NCBI GenBank assembly: GCA_903813345.2
Contig: CAIIXF020000011.1
Span: forward strand, 3,064,571-3,124,570
Source: Owenia fusiformis
Taxonomy: Eukaryota > Annelida > Polychaeta > Sabellida > Oweniidae
DNA length: 60,000 nt
Direction: 5' to 3'
In this document: in pieces, positions 21,401 through 30,004 of the stretch
How positions within the stretch are numbered: the stretch's first letter is position 1
How the letters are laid out: each line of letters starts with the position of its first letter
Made by a program: the position numbers and the translations under genes
Notes under the pieces: model-generated
Told to the model about the DNA's origin: nothing
The model's database searches: none
The model's input: the letters and a program-made list of their open reading frames with translations, nothing else

Positions 21401-23290
21401 TGTTCAGAAGACGGGTATTTGTGTAAAAGGCATAAGCCAACGATCAAATAATATTAAAATATACAGGGTGGTCAAAAAACGGAAACTCTGCATTTTCCTT
21501 ATATCTTTGTCATTTTAATAAATTTCTCTCTGATATTTCACAAATATGTTTATCATTCAATTTCCTACTATCCCTCCATATTTCATGACCATTAGATTCA
21601 TAGTCATTATTTTACAGCACTTTGAAAAACATGCTTCAGGTGTGGCCATCATCGCACTGTAGGCAAAACAGCACAGTTGTCAATGACCCAAATGTATTCC
21701 TCAGCAGGTATGGTCTCAATGACACGGACGATCTCACTCTTGAGGTTTGCAATTGTCCTGAGGTCATTCTCCTACACTGTATCCCTGCTATATATTCATA
21801 GATAGGGACATTTTGGACAACATGTACAGGTTTCCCGGCAGCGCAAAAGTGGCAACTAGGGCATGTTTCTAAAGTGCTGTAACATTGTGACTATCAATCA
21901 GATGGTCATGATATAAAGTGCGGGCTGGTAGGAAATTAAATGATGTACAAATGTGTAAAATATCAGGGAGTTATTTTTAAAAATGACAAAGATATGAGGA
22001 AAATGGTGTAAGGGTTACCACTTTTTGACCACCTTGTAGATGAAAGTGTAATCAACCGATTTGTTTACATATCGTCTTTGGTATGATAATTAAAATACAT
22101 ACTCGTATTCATACTAGCCCGAAATTGATCATATGTGCCTATAATTATTACGATATGCGAGTCGGGATTGAGGGCCATATCCTTGTTGTATATGTTCACG
22201 ATGATTAAGACATGGACCCCTAGCATAAATAGAATCCACCCAGTGTTGTAAATGTACTTCTTAATCTTTACAGATCACCCCGCCTTAGCATGTGTACATC
22301 CAGAAAAAGATGCAAGTGGAAATATAAAAACATGCGGTACCATGAATTCCAATTGCAGTGATGACTACACTTGTCAGATGTCCAGAGGCCAATTCCCGGG
22401 TGTATGTTGTCCTCTGGCGCAATGTAGGTACTTCAATAGGCTTTACAATATCAATGAAATCGTACCTTCTCTTGACGGTTGCAATACTTGCTTCTGTATG
22501 GGTGATGGTAAAATTGGATGCACTACGAAGGCGTGTCCTAAAAGAGGCTGTACTCATAATGGAAATAACTATACACACGAAGAAAGTTTTTCTCGAGGCG
22601 ACGGCTGTAACACCTGTAAATGTTCTGATGGGGATGTTGATTGCACTAAAGCCTATTGTGCCCGTAAGTAACACTGGGATTATTTTAGAATTAATATTGT
22701 TGATATTCCAACAAATAAACATACCAAGCAGGTGTCTAGAATGAGAAAGAAGATATTCTGGATCTCCGAGCCCTGCGATTGGATCAGCACATTTATGTTT
22801 TATTGGGGTGATGTTTCATTACTGGCGTCCTGCAGTATGTTCATGTAATAAACAATATTTGATGGTCTGTTTTGTTGTATTACGTGAAAACGAGTAATCA
22901 CACGTTTCTCAAAATATTCTTTGTGTACGATGAAAAAATGTAAACGTTTATTAGAGTCAGTATTAAATAAACAATTCCTGATATGTATACATCTGGAATG
23001 GTACGCAACATATTTAAGATATAATGTCAACCGTGCACAATTGCATACCATTTACACAAAAGAGCAACCACTTTTATAATTGTTCTTAGAAGAAATGAAT
23101 TCTCACATACTTGTTTTTGTTTTCAGACTGTGAGGAGAATGGTTTATTTTATGCTGTAGGGGAATATATGAACCGAGACGATCCCTGTCTGATATGTCAA
23201 TGCACAAATAATCCATTCGACATTACGAGTGCTAAAATCGTGTGTGCCGTCAAATATAGTTGTACCCAAGCTCCGGGCCTCACTCCTTAA
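12416..23290 (+). CDS. Secreted VWC/antistasin/WAP-type cysteine-rich protein (multi-exon gene)
   Basis: At least 12 coding exons assembled by reading splice sites and phases. In order they give a signal peptide, one chordin/CRIM1-like VWC domain (exons 2-3), three antistasin modules (a 0-to-1 linker exon followed by a 1-to-0 core exon), a fourth linker, one large exon with a WAP-like segment and two pacifastin/VWC-like domains, and a VWC-like final exon ending in TAA. Antistasin and pacifastin domains are established serine-protease inhibitor folds, and VWC domains often bind BMP-type ligands. A secreted inhibitor or extracellular modulator is therefore inferred. The domain mix resembles CRIM1 but no transmembrane segment is seen. 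Phases agree from 14986 to the stop. The join from exon 3 (ends phase 1) to 14986 (needs phase 0) fails, so one exon is unseen or two genes are present. An AATAAA lies at 23627-23632 and a TATA-like CGATATATACTC about 100 bp before the ATG. Confidence 0.75.
12650..12798 (+). CDS. Exon 2: N-terminal half of VWC domain
   Basis: The acceptor is TTAAAG and the donor GGTAATTT; phases are 2 in and 1 out. The translation has CGYKGKVYKPGD, then CNKCEC, TCPNKTNC and ERC. The spacing C..G..Y..GD.F....CNKC.C is the first subdomain of a VWC or pacifastin-like domain. The acceptor lacks a strong polypyrimidine tract, but the frame joins cleanly to the signal peptide and the cysteine pattern is clear. Confidence 0.75.
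12965..13054 (+). CDS. Exon 3: C-terminal half of VWC domain
   Basis: A 90-bp exon between TTTCAG and GTAAGT, phase 1 to 1. It encodes DCESTKC, PKISCPQGSHIPPG and RCCPVC, the second VWC subdomain with the diagnostic PG.CCP.C ending. Its 3' portion and donor have been copied in tandem just downstream (see 13063-13277). Confidence 0.75.
13063..13277 (+). pseudogene. Tandem broken copies of exon 3
   Basis: Three further partial copies of the AAAATGTCCC...CCAGTGTGTAATATG block follow exon 3, starting near 13063, 13159 and 13205. All lack the exon's first bases and the TTTCAG acceptor. Copy 2 has one extra base (CACATTATACC against CACATATACC), which shifts its frame, though its GTAAGT donor survives. 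Copy 3 stops after the CACATATACCTCCG step and runs straight into copy 4. Copy 4 has TGG in place of the TGC-TGC pair and ends AAACGTTA, which loses the donor. None looks usable as an exon. Confidence 0.7.
13284..13712. repeat. GC-rich dispersed repeat with CGGCCGCCG / CTACGCTCG motifs
   Basis: An unusually GC-rich block for this window. Motifs such as TTTCCCACGGCCGCCGTGCAG recur (shortened to TTTCCCACGGCAGCC near 13388), as do CTACGCTCG(T/C)CG and CTGCGG, in both orientations. A diverged copy of the 13287-13400 part lies at about 23776-23885. A mobile element is likely; its ends and class were not found. Confidence 0.5.
13713..14985 (+). other. Intron sequence where a missing exon is expected
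   Basis: I searched this stretch for an antistasin-like exon of phase 1 to 0 (an AG followed by AATGC/AATGT and an NPC ending) and found none. It contains a short run of related GACCCGAT/CCGATTATACCG motifs near 14037-14125. Confidence 0.45.
14986..15046 (+). CDS. Linker exon 1 of antistasin module 1
   Basis: A 61-bp exon, TTTTACAG acceptor and GTAAGT donor, phase 0 to 1. It encodes GYNCFGNTTCDVINGTAGCQ. Three cysteines match the other linker exons in number and rough spacing. Reading it in phase 1, as exon 3 would demand, hits a stop at once. Confidence 0.65.
15362..15456 (+). CDS. Antistasin core exon 1
   Basis: A 95-bp exon after TTTCAG and before GTAAGT, phase 1 to 0. It encodes CSQIMCEFC, QFGFQTDSNGCEIC and KCKTNPC. 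The spacing C....C..C..GF..D.NGC..C.C...NPC is the antistasin signature. The reactive-site loop in this family lies in the early cysteine region, so the target protease may depend on residues around IMCEF (inference). Confidence 0.85.
15782..15949. repeat. Intronic copy of the dispersed repeat seen at 1340-1660
   Basis: It shares a CCAGG..TAGCCAAGGGG-type opening, ATTCCAGGG, TCACTTGTGACA, GTGCTCAGAATGGTGAAA and TTGGCC with the tandem pair at 1380-1660. It is diverged and has no coding frame. Confidence 0.55.
15976..16050 (+). CDS. Linker exon 2
   Basis: Acceptor TTTGTCTACAG, donor GTGAGT, phase 0 to 1. It encodes ADPSPCPKSS, ANPVCVVRNN and KAVCE. Three cysteines repeat the CP..(6-8)..C.V....(A/P)VC plan of linker exon 3. 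Confidence 0.75.
16941..17723. mobile_element. Fold-back element with ~220-bp arms
   Basis: The left end AACTACGTGTTAAAGCCTC is the inverse of the right end GAGGCTTTAACACGTAGTT. The arms (about 16941-17160 and 17500-17723) stay paired over roughly 220 bp with small differences, for example GAAACGTAA/TTACGTTTC and CCAATACCTCCAAATTTTCT with its inverse. The middle is AT-rich and has no transposase. It is a non-autonomous element sitting in an intron of the cysteine-rich gene. Confidence 0.85.
17798..18498. mobile_element. Second fold-back element, near-complete palindrome
   Basis: The left end GAAAGGAGTGGTATCGATAT mirrors the right end ATATCGATACCACTCCTTTC. Inner segments also pair: TTTCTCTTAAACCA with TGGTTTAAGAGAAA, and ATCTTTCCGAACCTC near 18012 with its diverged inverse near 18250. 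The centre is a hairpin around TTGATTTTAAAAAAGTAT at 18108. So nearly the whole 700 bp can fold back on itself. There is no coding content. Confidence 0.85.
18780..18877 (+). CDS. Antistasin core exon 2
   Basis: Acceptor GTTGACAG, donor CAGGTACTA, phase 1 to 0, 98 bp. It encodes CPGICIMSC, EYGFKTDSNDCPVC and ECRSNPCTQ, an antistasin signature with Asp in place of the usual Gly before the fourth cysteine (SNDC). It lies beyond two fold-back elements from its linker exon, making this the longest intron of the gene. Confidence 0.85.
19231..19745. mobile_element. Large near-perfect palindrome with an extra half-arm
   Basis: Arms at 19485-19607 and 19626-19745 pair almost completely, through CTTAGCAACAGGAAGGCTAA, AAGTGTGCGTAAAATCTGTA, CGGTCGTCAGAGTC and CTGCAAGGGTGAAATAAC, around an ~18-bp centre. 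A third copy of the outer arm (TGTCATAAAATACC, TTAGCAACAGGAAAGCTAA, GTGTGCGTAAAAT) lies at 19231-19287 in the left-arm orientation. The close arm identity suggests a young or gene-converted palindrome. Confidence 0.85.
19818..20217. mobile_element. 400-bp fold-back element
   Basis: TAGAGTCCATTTCACTG on the left mirrors CAGTGAAATGGACTCTA on the right. Further in, CTGCGTCAGTA pairs with TACTGACGCA, ATATGGAAAAATATATTC with its inverse near 20130, and GAAAGACATTTGTATA with TATACAAATGTC. It is adjacent to the previous palindrome. There is no transposase frame. Confidence 0.75.
20380..20440 (+). CDS. Linker exon 3
   Basis: A 61-bp exon between GCATTTTAG and GTATGT, phase 0 to 1. It encodes SKCPSDRSYC and VVENYKPVCQ. 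It is the same length and phase as linker exon 1 and close in pattern to linker exon 2, so the linker-core pair is the unit that was duplicated. Confidence 0.75.
20754..20851 (+). CDS. Antistasin core exon 3
   Basis: Acceptor TATTTTAG, donor ATGGTAAGA, phase 1 to 0, 98 bp. It encodes CGPIRCSMFC, EFGMEMGSDGCHIC and KCKDNPCM, the antistasin signature. Here GM replaces the usual GF, and the position usually holding Asp before the Gly-Cys pair is MGSDGC. An Arg (PIRC) lies directly before the second cysteine, the only basic residue in that loop among the three cores. Confidence 0.85.
21308..21359 (+). CDS. Linker exon 4
   Basis: Acceptor CTTTTAG, donor GCGT|GTAAGA, phase 0 to 1. It encodes KMNCPPLHICEAQKDRA. 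With this donor the third linker cysteine is not in the exon. The next exon supplies YHPALAC, which restores it. Without splicing, the frame stays open to a TAA near 21450 and encodes CKKPIVL and VCSEDGYLC, so a read-through 3' end is conceivable. Confidence 0.65.
21464..22036 (-). mobile_element. Tc1/mariner-type element flanked by TA
   Basis: The left end is TA|CAGGGTGGTCAAAAA and the right end TTTTTGACCACCTTG|TA. That gives inverted ends of about 15 bp with one mismatch and a TA target dinucleotide. Subterminal parts also pair: AAATGACAAAGATATGAGGA mirrors the left TCCTTATATCTTTGTCATTT. The interior keeps part of a transposase on the minus strand. It sits in the intron before the WAP-like exon. 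Confidence 0.8.
21621..21773 (-). pseudogene. C-terminal remnant of a Tc1/mariner-type transposase
   Basis: The minus-strand frame reads ENDLRTIANLKSEIVRVIET, then IPAEEYIWVIDNC, an in-frame TGA, then WPHLKHVFQ. The layout NL+..I...I..IP....W..I and then GGHLEHVF-like text is the end of many Tc1/mariner-superfamily transposases. Only the last ~50 residues remain and a stop interrupts them, so it is non-functional. The catalytic domain is absent. Confidence 0.65.
22274..22663 (+). CDS. Large exon: WAP-like segment plus two pacifastin/VWC-like domains
   Basis: A 390-bp exon, CTTTACAG acceptor and GCCC|GTAAGT donor, phase 1 to 1. The first part has ACVHPEKD, TCGTMNSNCSDDYTC and GVCCPLAQC, which resembles WAP or lustrin-type cysteine patterns (assignment uncertain). 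Two repeats follow, each of the form C......Y......DGCNTC.C..G...CT...C: CRYFNRLYNI with DGCNTCFC and CTTKAC, then CTHNGNNYTH with DGCNTCKC and DCTKAYC. DGCNTC.C is typical of pacifastin/VWC-like domains. Confidence 0.85.
23127..23290 (+). CDS. Terminal exon: VWC-like C-terminus and stop
   Basis: Acceptor TTTTCAG, entering in phase 1, and running to TAA at 23288-23290. It encodes HCEENGLFYAVGEY, DDPCLICQC and VCAVKYSC, then a short tail TQAPGLTP. The C....FY..G..M..DDPC..C.C plan is a VWC first subdomain. The tail has no hydrophobic stretch, which supports a soluble secreted product. Confidence 0.8.
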
Positions 23291-23626
23291 CTTTCACCCA
23301 GTCCTGACATGTGACTCCAAGACTGTATCGCACAAAGATATTTTGGACATTTGGAATTTGAAAATGGAACTCATGAGAGAATATTCACAAATTTAAAGAA
23401 ACTTTTAAAAATTGAATTATTGCCTTTACATTAATTATGAATTTTGTCAAAATCATTGATGAGGTAAGTATGTGTATTATCAATATGCAAATTATTTGTA
23501 CGAATAACACACAAATCGAACACGAACTCCTTTAGAGTGAGAATGTTGTTTTAACTCAATTTTCATGGTAGAATTTTCATTTTAAAAAGAGGTGCTACCT
23601 GAATAACTTGACCGCGAATGTATAAT

Positions 23627-23632
23627 AATAAA
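23627..23632 (+). terminator. Candidate polyadenylation signal
   Basis: AATAAA lies 337 bp after the stop codon of the cysteine-rich gene. It is the first canonical hexamer I noticed downstream of the stop. Confidence 0.4.
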
Positions 23633-23775
23633 GGAATTACTGCATGGTTGTCAGCTGTTTCAACCTGAAGGACGAGGTCATTCCCTAAGTAATGTAAAAA
23701 CATATTTGGGACAGTGTAGTCCTATATAGTTCGGGTCAGCGCTGTACAATAACGAACTAGAATACTTTTATGCCC

Positions 23776-23885
23776 CAGACACATTTGCTACGATGGCTCT
23801 TAGTCTAGTATTAATAGCAACCACACGTTCGTCGTATAATTTTACCGTGGCATACTTTTGCAATCACATATACTACGACACCAAA
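23776..23885. repeat. Diverged second copy of the 13.3-kb repeat
   Basis: ACACATTTGCTACG, CGTTCGTCGTATAATTTTAC, GCATACTTTTGCAATCACAT and ACTACGACA line up in order with TCACATTTCCCACG, CGCTCGTCGTAGAATTTCTG, TCATACTTTTGCAGTCACAT and CCACGGCAG in 13287-13400. Confidence 0.55.
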
Positions 23886-23989
23886 CCATCGCATTGAGTA
23901 ATATCTGCAGAAATGGGAGCTACCAATCCATCATAGAATTAAGAAAACAGCAGCTCCACGGAGTAGCAAAACCAACCAAACAAAACACA

Positions 23990-24560
23990 TTTTGTTTATT
24001 TTGTGGCCAGCTCCGTTGTCCTTGGTATCAGCATGTATAAAAGGTGAACCAAATCCATCTACTGGTATTTGAGTATCAAGGATTATGTTTTTCGGAAAAA
24101 TGGCGGCCATTTTGAAATTCGGCCACCCTCCTGAAACTTCAGAGTTACTGTTTCCCTAGGCATTAGCATATAATTGGCTATCCTGAAAGTATCTTATTTG
24201 CAGAAATCCATTGTCCTTGGGCATCAACATATAACATTTGAAAAAACCGTCTACGGGTATGAGTTATTAGATATTACGTTGTTTTGCCAAAATTGGCGGC
24301 CTTTTTTAAGTTTTGTGGCCATCTTTAAAATGTATTCTTGAGAAGAGACCCTTTGTCTTAAGGCATCTGCATATAAAATCTGAATCAAATCTGTCTACCT
24401 GATTTGAGTAGTCAGATTACATTATTTTACTCAAAATGCGGCCATTTTGATTTCAACTGCCATTTTGAAAATTCTTTCTCGTTCAGAGCTACCGGGTCCC
24501 TTGACATCAGCACATAATATTTAAAATTATAAATTTCTATTGATTTTAGATCTTTTTCTG
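23990..24560. repeat. Degenerate ~140-bp tandem repeat with GGCGGCCATTTTG boxes
   Basis: Diverged units share (C/T)TTGG(G/T)CATCA(A/G)CATATAA, a TCTAC...GTATTTGAGT step and GGCGGCCATTTTG or variants. Copies of the first word begin near 24014, 24153, 24222, 24350 and 24494. The family resembles the better-preserved 149-bp array at 44745-45790. Confidence 0.55.
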
Positions 24561-26204
24561 AATCAACACACATCTTATATTTCATTTTGATAGTCAGATT
24601 CAATGCTTTTAATATCAATATCCTGTTTGAGGTAAATAGTGTTATATGATTAATACAATACTCCAAAACAAATATTAAAAACAACACTAACATGGTTTAT
24701 TCAGAGGGCATTGTATATGACAGACATATAAGGCAAAGCTGGGATTTCCAACAAAAGTATGCAAAACCGAATGAAATATATAACCCAGCTCTAATACAAC
24801 ACTACCCTTTTCCCTTTCAGTATTTAATGTGTAGAAGAAGCTTTTATTAATAGAAAGAAATAATAATCCATTGTATATTTTGGCTTGTTTAAGCTTATTT
24901 AGTTGTCAGTATAACAGGTCACTTCCATGTTTTTTGAATGCATTTTATCGGGCACTGGCATGCTGAGAGATTTGTAAATTAAGATTTCCTCGAAAAGTGA
25001 GTCTCTCGCATGCATTACATTTATCATACAAATGCTACTAATAAAGTACTTTCTCAAACGTGAACTCAAAATAAGATGACATCCATACAATGTTAATACA
25101 TTTTGCGGAGTTTCCGTTATCTTCCACTAATCTAGTTCACACCTTTGATCGAGGAACTTTGTGAAGGACCATCTAATTTAGTCTCCATATAAGGCCCATT
25201 GGCCAGTTTTTAAAACCCGTTGATGTAATGCTCTCCAATGGCTTAAACACTGTAACCTCTTTCAAGATGCGTTGAATGAACATAAACATAAACATATGAA
25301 TCCATTCCATACACATTTTATTGAAGGTAACTATATTGAACAGTTCGTCCGTTTTTTTAAATGATTATGCATAGAAAAATTATTATCATAGTTTATGTGT
25401 TTTTGTACGTTTCGAAATGCAACCTCGTTCGCTGCCTTGCAAATGGATGCAGGTATGCGTGAAAAGTTCTACCAAAAAGATTTTCATTTTGACATGTAAA
25501 AGTTCTATACCGTTATTTCAAGGATGTTTTAAGACAATATGTTACTTCCAGGATGTTACTCCCATGCAAAAATATAATTTCGTCGAGAATGCGGGATACA
25601 GGATACCACATACCACACCTTGCAACAATGCCATGATGAGGGTTATCATCTGTTGAAATTATATAGATTCAAAAAGCTAATTTGTTTGAGCAGTCCAAGT
25701 CCGACATAATGAAAACCCCGAGTTTACAGCACGGCAATGTTAAATAATAGAATTCCTATCTACATGTATATGACATAATTGATATATTTAATCCGTTTTT
25801 GCAATTTCCTATACGTCCAATGATTCCGCAGATTACCTCTAGATTTTAGACTTATTTTAGTTCTTCGGTTCTCTGGGACCTCGGTGACTATCTAGAGCGG
25901 AAATCTGGAAATCGTATTTTTCTTTTCAGAGTACGCACGTGCGTACATAGAGATTATCCTATATGTGGTTCAGGATATCGGGATTATCCCGAGGCCATTA
26001 TAATATATCTGCCCTCGTGAGATACACATATTTCCCTTGGGATAAACCCTGTATCCAAAACCTCCCAGTACATAACCCTTATATCTGCCCGCTGATGAAA
26101 ATATAAGTTTTTACAAACCTGCTTTATGTACCTGTAACACGTCCAAGTATGGGATAAATGTATCAACGCCACTGCACCAGAGCATCGAACGAAGTTAGGA
26201 GGGA
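24561..26204. other. Unassigned intergenic sequence
   Basis: No gene or clear repeat is visible. Short open frames at 25417-25656 and on the minus strand lack domains or splice context. Confidence 0.4.
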
Positions 26205-26470
26205 TAAAGGGGACGCCTCCGTCCGTCCGTCTGTCCGTTCGTCCGTCCACTCATACAATACCCCATGTTTTCTCCGTCCACTTTTCGAAAAAAAACTTTT
26301 TGCAATATTTCAATTATTTTGTTTTAAAATGAAGTTTTAACGATCAGATACTACAGAATATATCCCCACGCACCTGTAAACGGCAATTTGATCAGCAACA
26401 ATGATTTAAACGCAAGTTATTACCTTTCAAATTTTTTTGACTGGGGTATCAGGCGCGTGGCTGAAAAACA
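26205..26470. repeat. CCGT microsatellite with ATACCCCATG block
   Basis: CCGTCCGTCCGTCTGTCCGT lies near 26220 and is followed by ACAATACCCCATGTTTTCTCCGTCCAC. A further fragment, GGTATCAGGCGCGTGG, lies near 26446. The same set of words (CCGTCCGT, ATACCCCATG, GGCGCGTGG) makes up 44525-44735, so both loci carry one repeat family. Confidence 0.6.
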
Positions 26471-26812
26471 TTGTTCCTAACATCGCTGGAAATAGCCGTA
26501 TACACCAATGGAAAGCGTTTTTGAATCCCTATTTTATGGTTCTGATCACACATAAAAACAATGACGTATAGTATACGGTTTTCTCCGTCCACCGAAAAAA
26601 TGGACCCTATCTTGTTACAACATTCGGACCTATCTCTCATGAGATTAGAAACTTGAGGGAAATTATTTTTCATATCTTTCTCGCTCGATTCTTCCGCTCA
26701 AACTTCGTCAGATTTGAGAATATAGTCTAAAGAACATCTCCTTGACAGGAATTTATCCACATTTAAATATATTTTGAGAAAATTGATGTAATCGAGATTG
26801 ATTTTTACGCTC

Positions 26813-27034
26813 CTTTTACCCCATATTACGAGCGTTTTTCGTAAAACGATAATTGTTTAGATTAAAGTCTCGAAACATTATATTATACCTGTATAAATAC
26901 ATTAAATAAATCACGGCTAATAAAATACAAACTTCTGATGTACTTTGCCAGAACACAGTACGTTAATGAATACGCTAGATCAAGAAATGCTTGCCCGTCT
27001 ACGCGTATTTTACCCCAAGTTACGAGCGTTTTTC
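26813..27034 (+). repeat. Separated direct repeat (TTTTACCCC..NTTACGAGCGTTTTTC)
   Basis: TTTTACCCCATATTACGAGC at 26814 and TTTTACCCCAAGTTACGAGC at about 27008 both run on into GTTTTTC. They are preceded by TACGC motifs and spaced about 195 bp apart. The remainder of the spacer is not clearly repeated. Confidence 0.5.
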
Positions 27035-27721
27035 ATCATTTATTTATTTTTTGATTTTTTTGTTGTATAATCATATTATCGAAAAATAACCCCAATATAC
27101 ATTTGTAAATATGTTTATACAATAAAGACACGCATTTGAGAAAAATAAGACGTAAGATGCTCAATTGATGAAAGCGCTAGGCCCATTTTAAGATTACGAA
27201 TGGTGCCCGTCCGCTGATTTTGAACACTCTTTTGTATTATTTAATTTAATCTATTAGAACTAAATTATTCATAATTGCACTTTGGTTTACGATTAATTGA
27301 CGAGTTTTAAACATATCGGTTGTAAACAGTATCCAAATACCTACTGTTTCCTTACCTTGTATATCATTTTGCACAGCAAAACAACCTATTTTTTAAAGAA
27401 ATCAATTATGTCACATTTAATTTCCCTATTAATGATTGTTACGTTATCTATGTAAACCTGAATTTAAACTCTCTAATTAAACTCTCTACAATTGGTTGTA
27501 TAATCGGCTCACAAATACATGGTCTTGTTATCCAGATAACGCTTAAAATTTCAACTAAATCTGATAACAGGTATTGGAGTTATCATCCTGACAAAAAGCC
27601 TTGAATGGTTTGGTGAACTTTGAGATCCACTATGTCTAATTTCTAAACAAAATTGTTTTAGTAAATGATAGAAATGTGTCTCAACAACAGTGGACAAAAC
27701 TCAAAACATTACAAAAGATAT

Positions 27722-27794
27722 AATATGTTTTCAGCAAACAGTCTGAAGACCACCCATCAAGCTTACTGGTCTTCAAACTGTTAGAAAACATATT
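27722..27794 (+). ncRNA. miRNA-like hairpin candidate
   Basis: The 73-nt stretch folds into an imperfect stem. AATATGTTTTCAGCAAACAG then TCTGAAGACCA pairs with TGGTCTTCAAACTG then TTAGAAAACATATT, leaving a 14-nt loop. The stem is about 28 bp with small internal mismatches and is symmetrical enough for a Drosha/Dicer substrate. I recognise no known mature miRNA sequence in it. A small transposon hairpin is the main alternative. Confidence 0.3.
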
Positions 27795-29319
27795 AGATAT
27801 ATGAATGCAGATATTAGCATATCACAATATCATGTCATTAAATGTTAAGAAAAGGTACATATTAGAGTATAATACGTTGGCACCGTTTTCACCATGTTTC
27901 CTACAAACCAGCAAGCGTTACGAATTTAAGCTACACTTGAGAAACTGCATCCCGGGAATTCTTTGTTTGTTTCGTTCAGAGGGATGGCGTAATCGAGCCA
28001 GGAGTTAAAGTTGAGAAATCTGGTAAGTTCAATTTCATATTCATTTTGAATCATTTTGGAGATGTTGTGATATTATAAATGCAATCATTGTGCTCTTACT
28101 TATAAGATATTATTGTGAATTAATTTATGACTGATCAAACAAGGAAATTTTGTATGTAAATGCTGGTTTTGTAACTTCTGTTTTGTCATGGGCTTCAGTC
28201 TAGTTGAAACGAAAGGCCATGGTTTTGTAAAATAATTCTTACTCGAGACACTCAGTCAGTCAGTGGCCATAGAATATGGTAAAATAATTCTAGAGTCTCA
28301 TTCCCCGTCAATCATTTGCCTGTGGCGTCAATAGACTATAGATCCCAGACCTTGCAGTTTGATTTGGGCTTTCATTTTATTCTAACTAGATATCTAAAGA
28401 TGAGGAAGATAAGAATAGCCAAGGACTTGGAATAGCAAAACTGATTTGGCCTTGGGCTGAAATCATAGTGTAATTTCAGGACTGTGTTCATGCACTTTTG
28501 GAAACTTCTAGACTGGTTCAACAAGGCTTAGGCCTAATTCACTAATCAGAATTTTGATAGGTGGATTGAATCATGAGAAATTGAAAGCCTGATTCAATTA
28601 ATGTCCATAACTATCTGTGACTCACCTCTAATTCTTACGACAAAGGTGATATATTTGCCTAGTGAAGAAATAGAAAATAAACATCTCTAGGAAAAGCTTG
28701 TTTGTTAACTTCACGTTTTACGAGTGTTCTATATTAAATCAGATGGAGGTCAATGGGAGGCTTCCAATCCCTTTAGAGTATATTAGTCTCAGATTAAATG
28801 TCAATGACGGTAAATGATGTTTTACGACATAGTAACTCATAGCAACTACATGATGTATGAGCTCCTCAGCATTGTTTTATCATGACGTCTTATAACCCTC
28901 TTGTTAACAAATTCTCGGAATATGGTACCATTATCTGTGACGTCAGTGACACATTGCCCCATCAACAATTAAATAAACGAAATATACGAGCATACGTCAC
29001 TGATTTTTCAAATCCCATTGCATAATTTGGGACAATGCTTTTATTTGTTTTCCTAAGTTGTTCTAATTTCATTCATTATATTCCAGCAGAATCTACATAT
29101 GTGTTGCAAATGTTTTACAGACATCATGAGTCTTATGACAACACTATCATGTAACTTGCTTTTTCTGCTAAATGCCAACAGCATGAGAAAATATTAGTTT
29201 TCCGCATTCTAGTTTTATTTTATATGTCTCTGATTAGATGTGTAAGAAAATCATTATATGGTATGGCCAGCAAGATTGTGTAGTAAGTGTACTCCGTATA
29301 ACACTTAAAAAATAAAAAA
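27795..29319. other. Unassigned sequence
   Basis: No supported gene. A stretch near 28190-28320 has a loose duplication (GGCCATGG/GGCCATAG and GTAAAATAATTCT twice). A short open stretch ending in CTGGTAAGT near 28020 looks exon-like but joins to nothing. Confidence 0.35.
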
Positions 29320-29603
29320 AGGTTCCACCTATATCTCAAAGAATACCAATGAAATTTTAAAAATGTCAGAAAAAAGCAAAACTCTGGTTATAAATAACTT
29401 ACAGAAAAAATTGACCGTGGAATTGAATAAAAATTGAAAATATAAAAAAGTTCCACCTATCTCAAAGAATATCAAAGTTTATTGAAATAAATATATTTAA
29501 TGAAATTCTAAAAATGTCAATAAAAAGCAAAACTCTGGTTATAAATAACTTAAAGAAAAAATTGACAGTGGAACCTTTTTATATTTTCAAATTTTATTCA
29601 GGG
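29320..29603. repeat. Duplicated block ending in an inverted repeat
   Basis: GTTCCACCTAT...CTCAAAGAATA and AAAGCAAAACTCTGGTTATA followed by AATAACTTA occur twice, about 128 bp apart. In addition, ATTGAAAATATAAAAAAGTT with CCAC (29428-29455) mirrors GTGGAACCTTTTTATATTTT with CAA (29567-29590). Confidence 0.65.
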
Positions 29604-30004
29604 GTACATGATCTAACTTGTTTAAAACAATAAAAACAATATGTCAATTTTCTATTCTATTTTTTTCCTCAAAAAATGTCAAAGTTATGAAAATTGAAAG
29701 TCAATTAAAATTTGATATGGCGTCAATTATACTGCCAAACTTGGGTAAGGGGTCAAAACCCTATATCTATTCTGTTATTGCAATGCTAGCTTTATTAGTA
29801 CTCATGAAAAATAATTGGCACCAAAACACTTCAGCTTATCAAATGCCGTAAATTAAAAACAATCTTGTAGGCAGTATGATGATTTGAGGCGTTTTTTTCC
29901 ATAACATCATACCCATCTAATCTTTAAGATGATGTACTGAAATATTTTCACAGTGAAGATCCAATTTACTTTATATATAATGAAAGCATATATGATCCCC
30001 TTCT

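Noticed and set aside
27965-28021. Possible short exon (TTCAG acceptor, CTGGTAAGT donor, reading DGVIEPGVKVEKS)
   Set aside because: It looks exon-like, but it ends in phase 1, which does not join the ubiquilin-like exon, and no partner exon was found.
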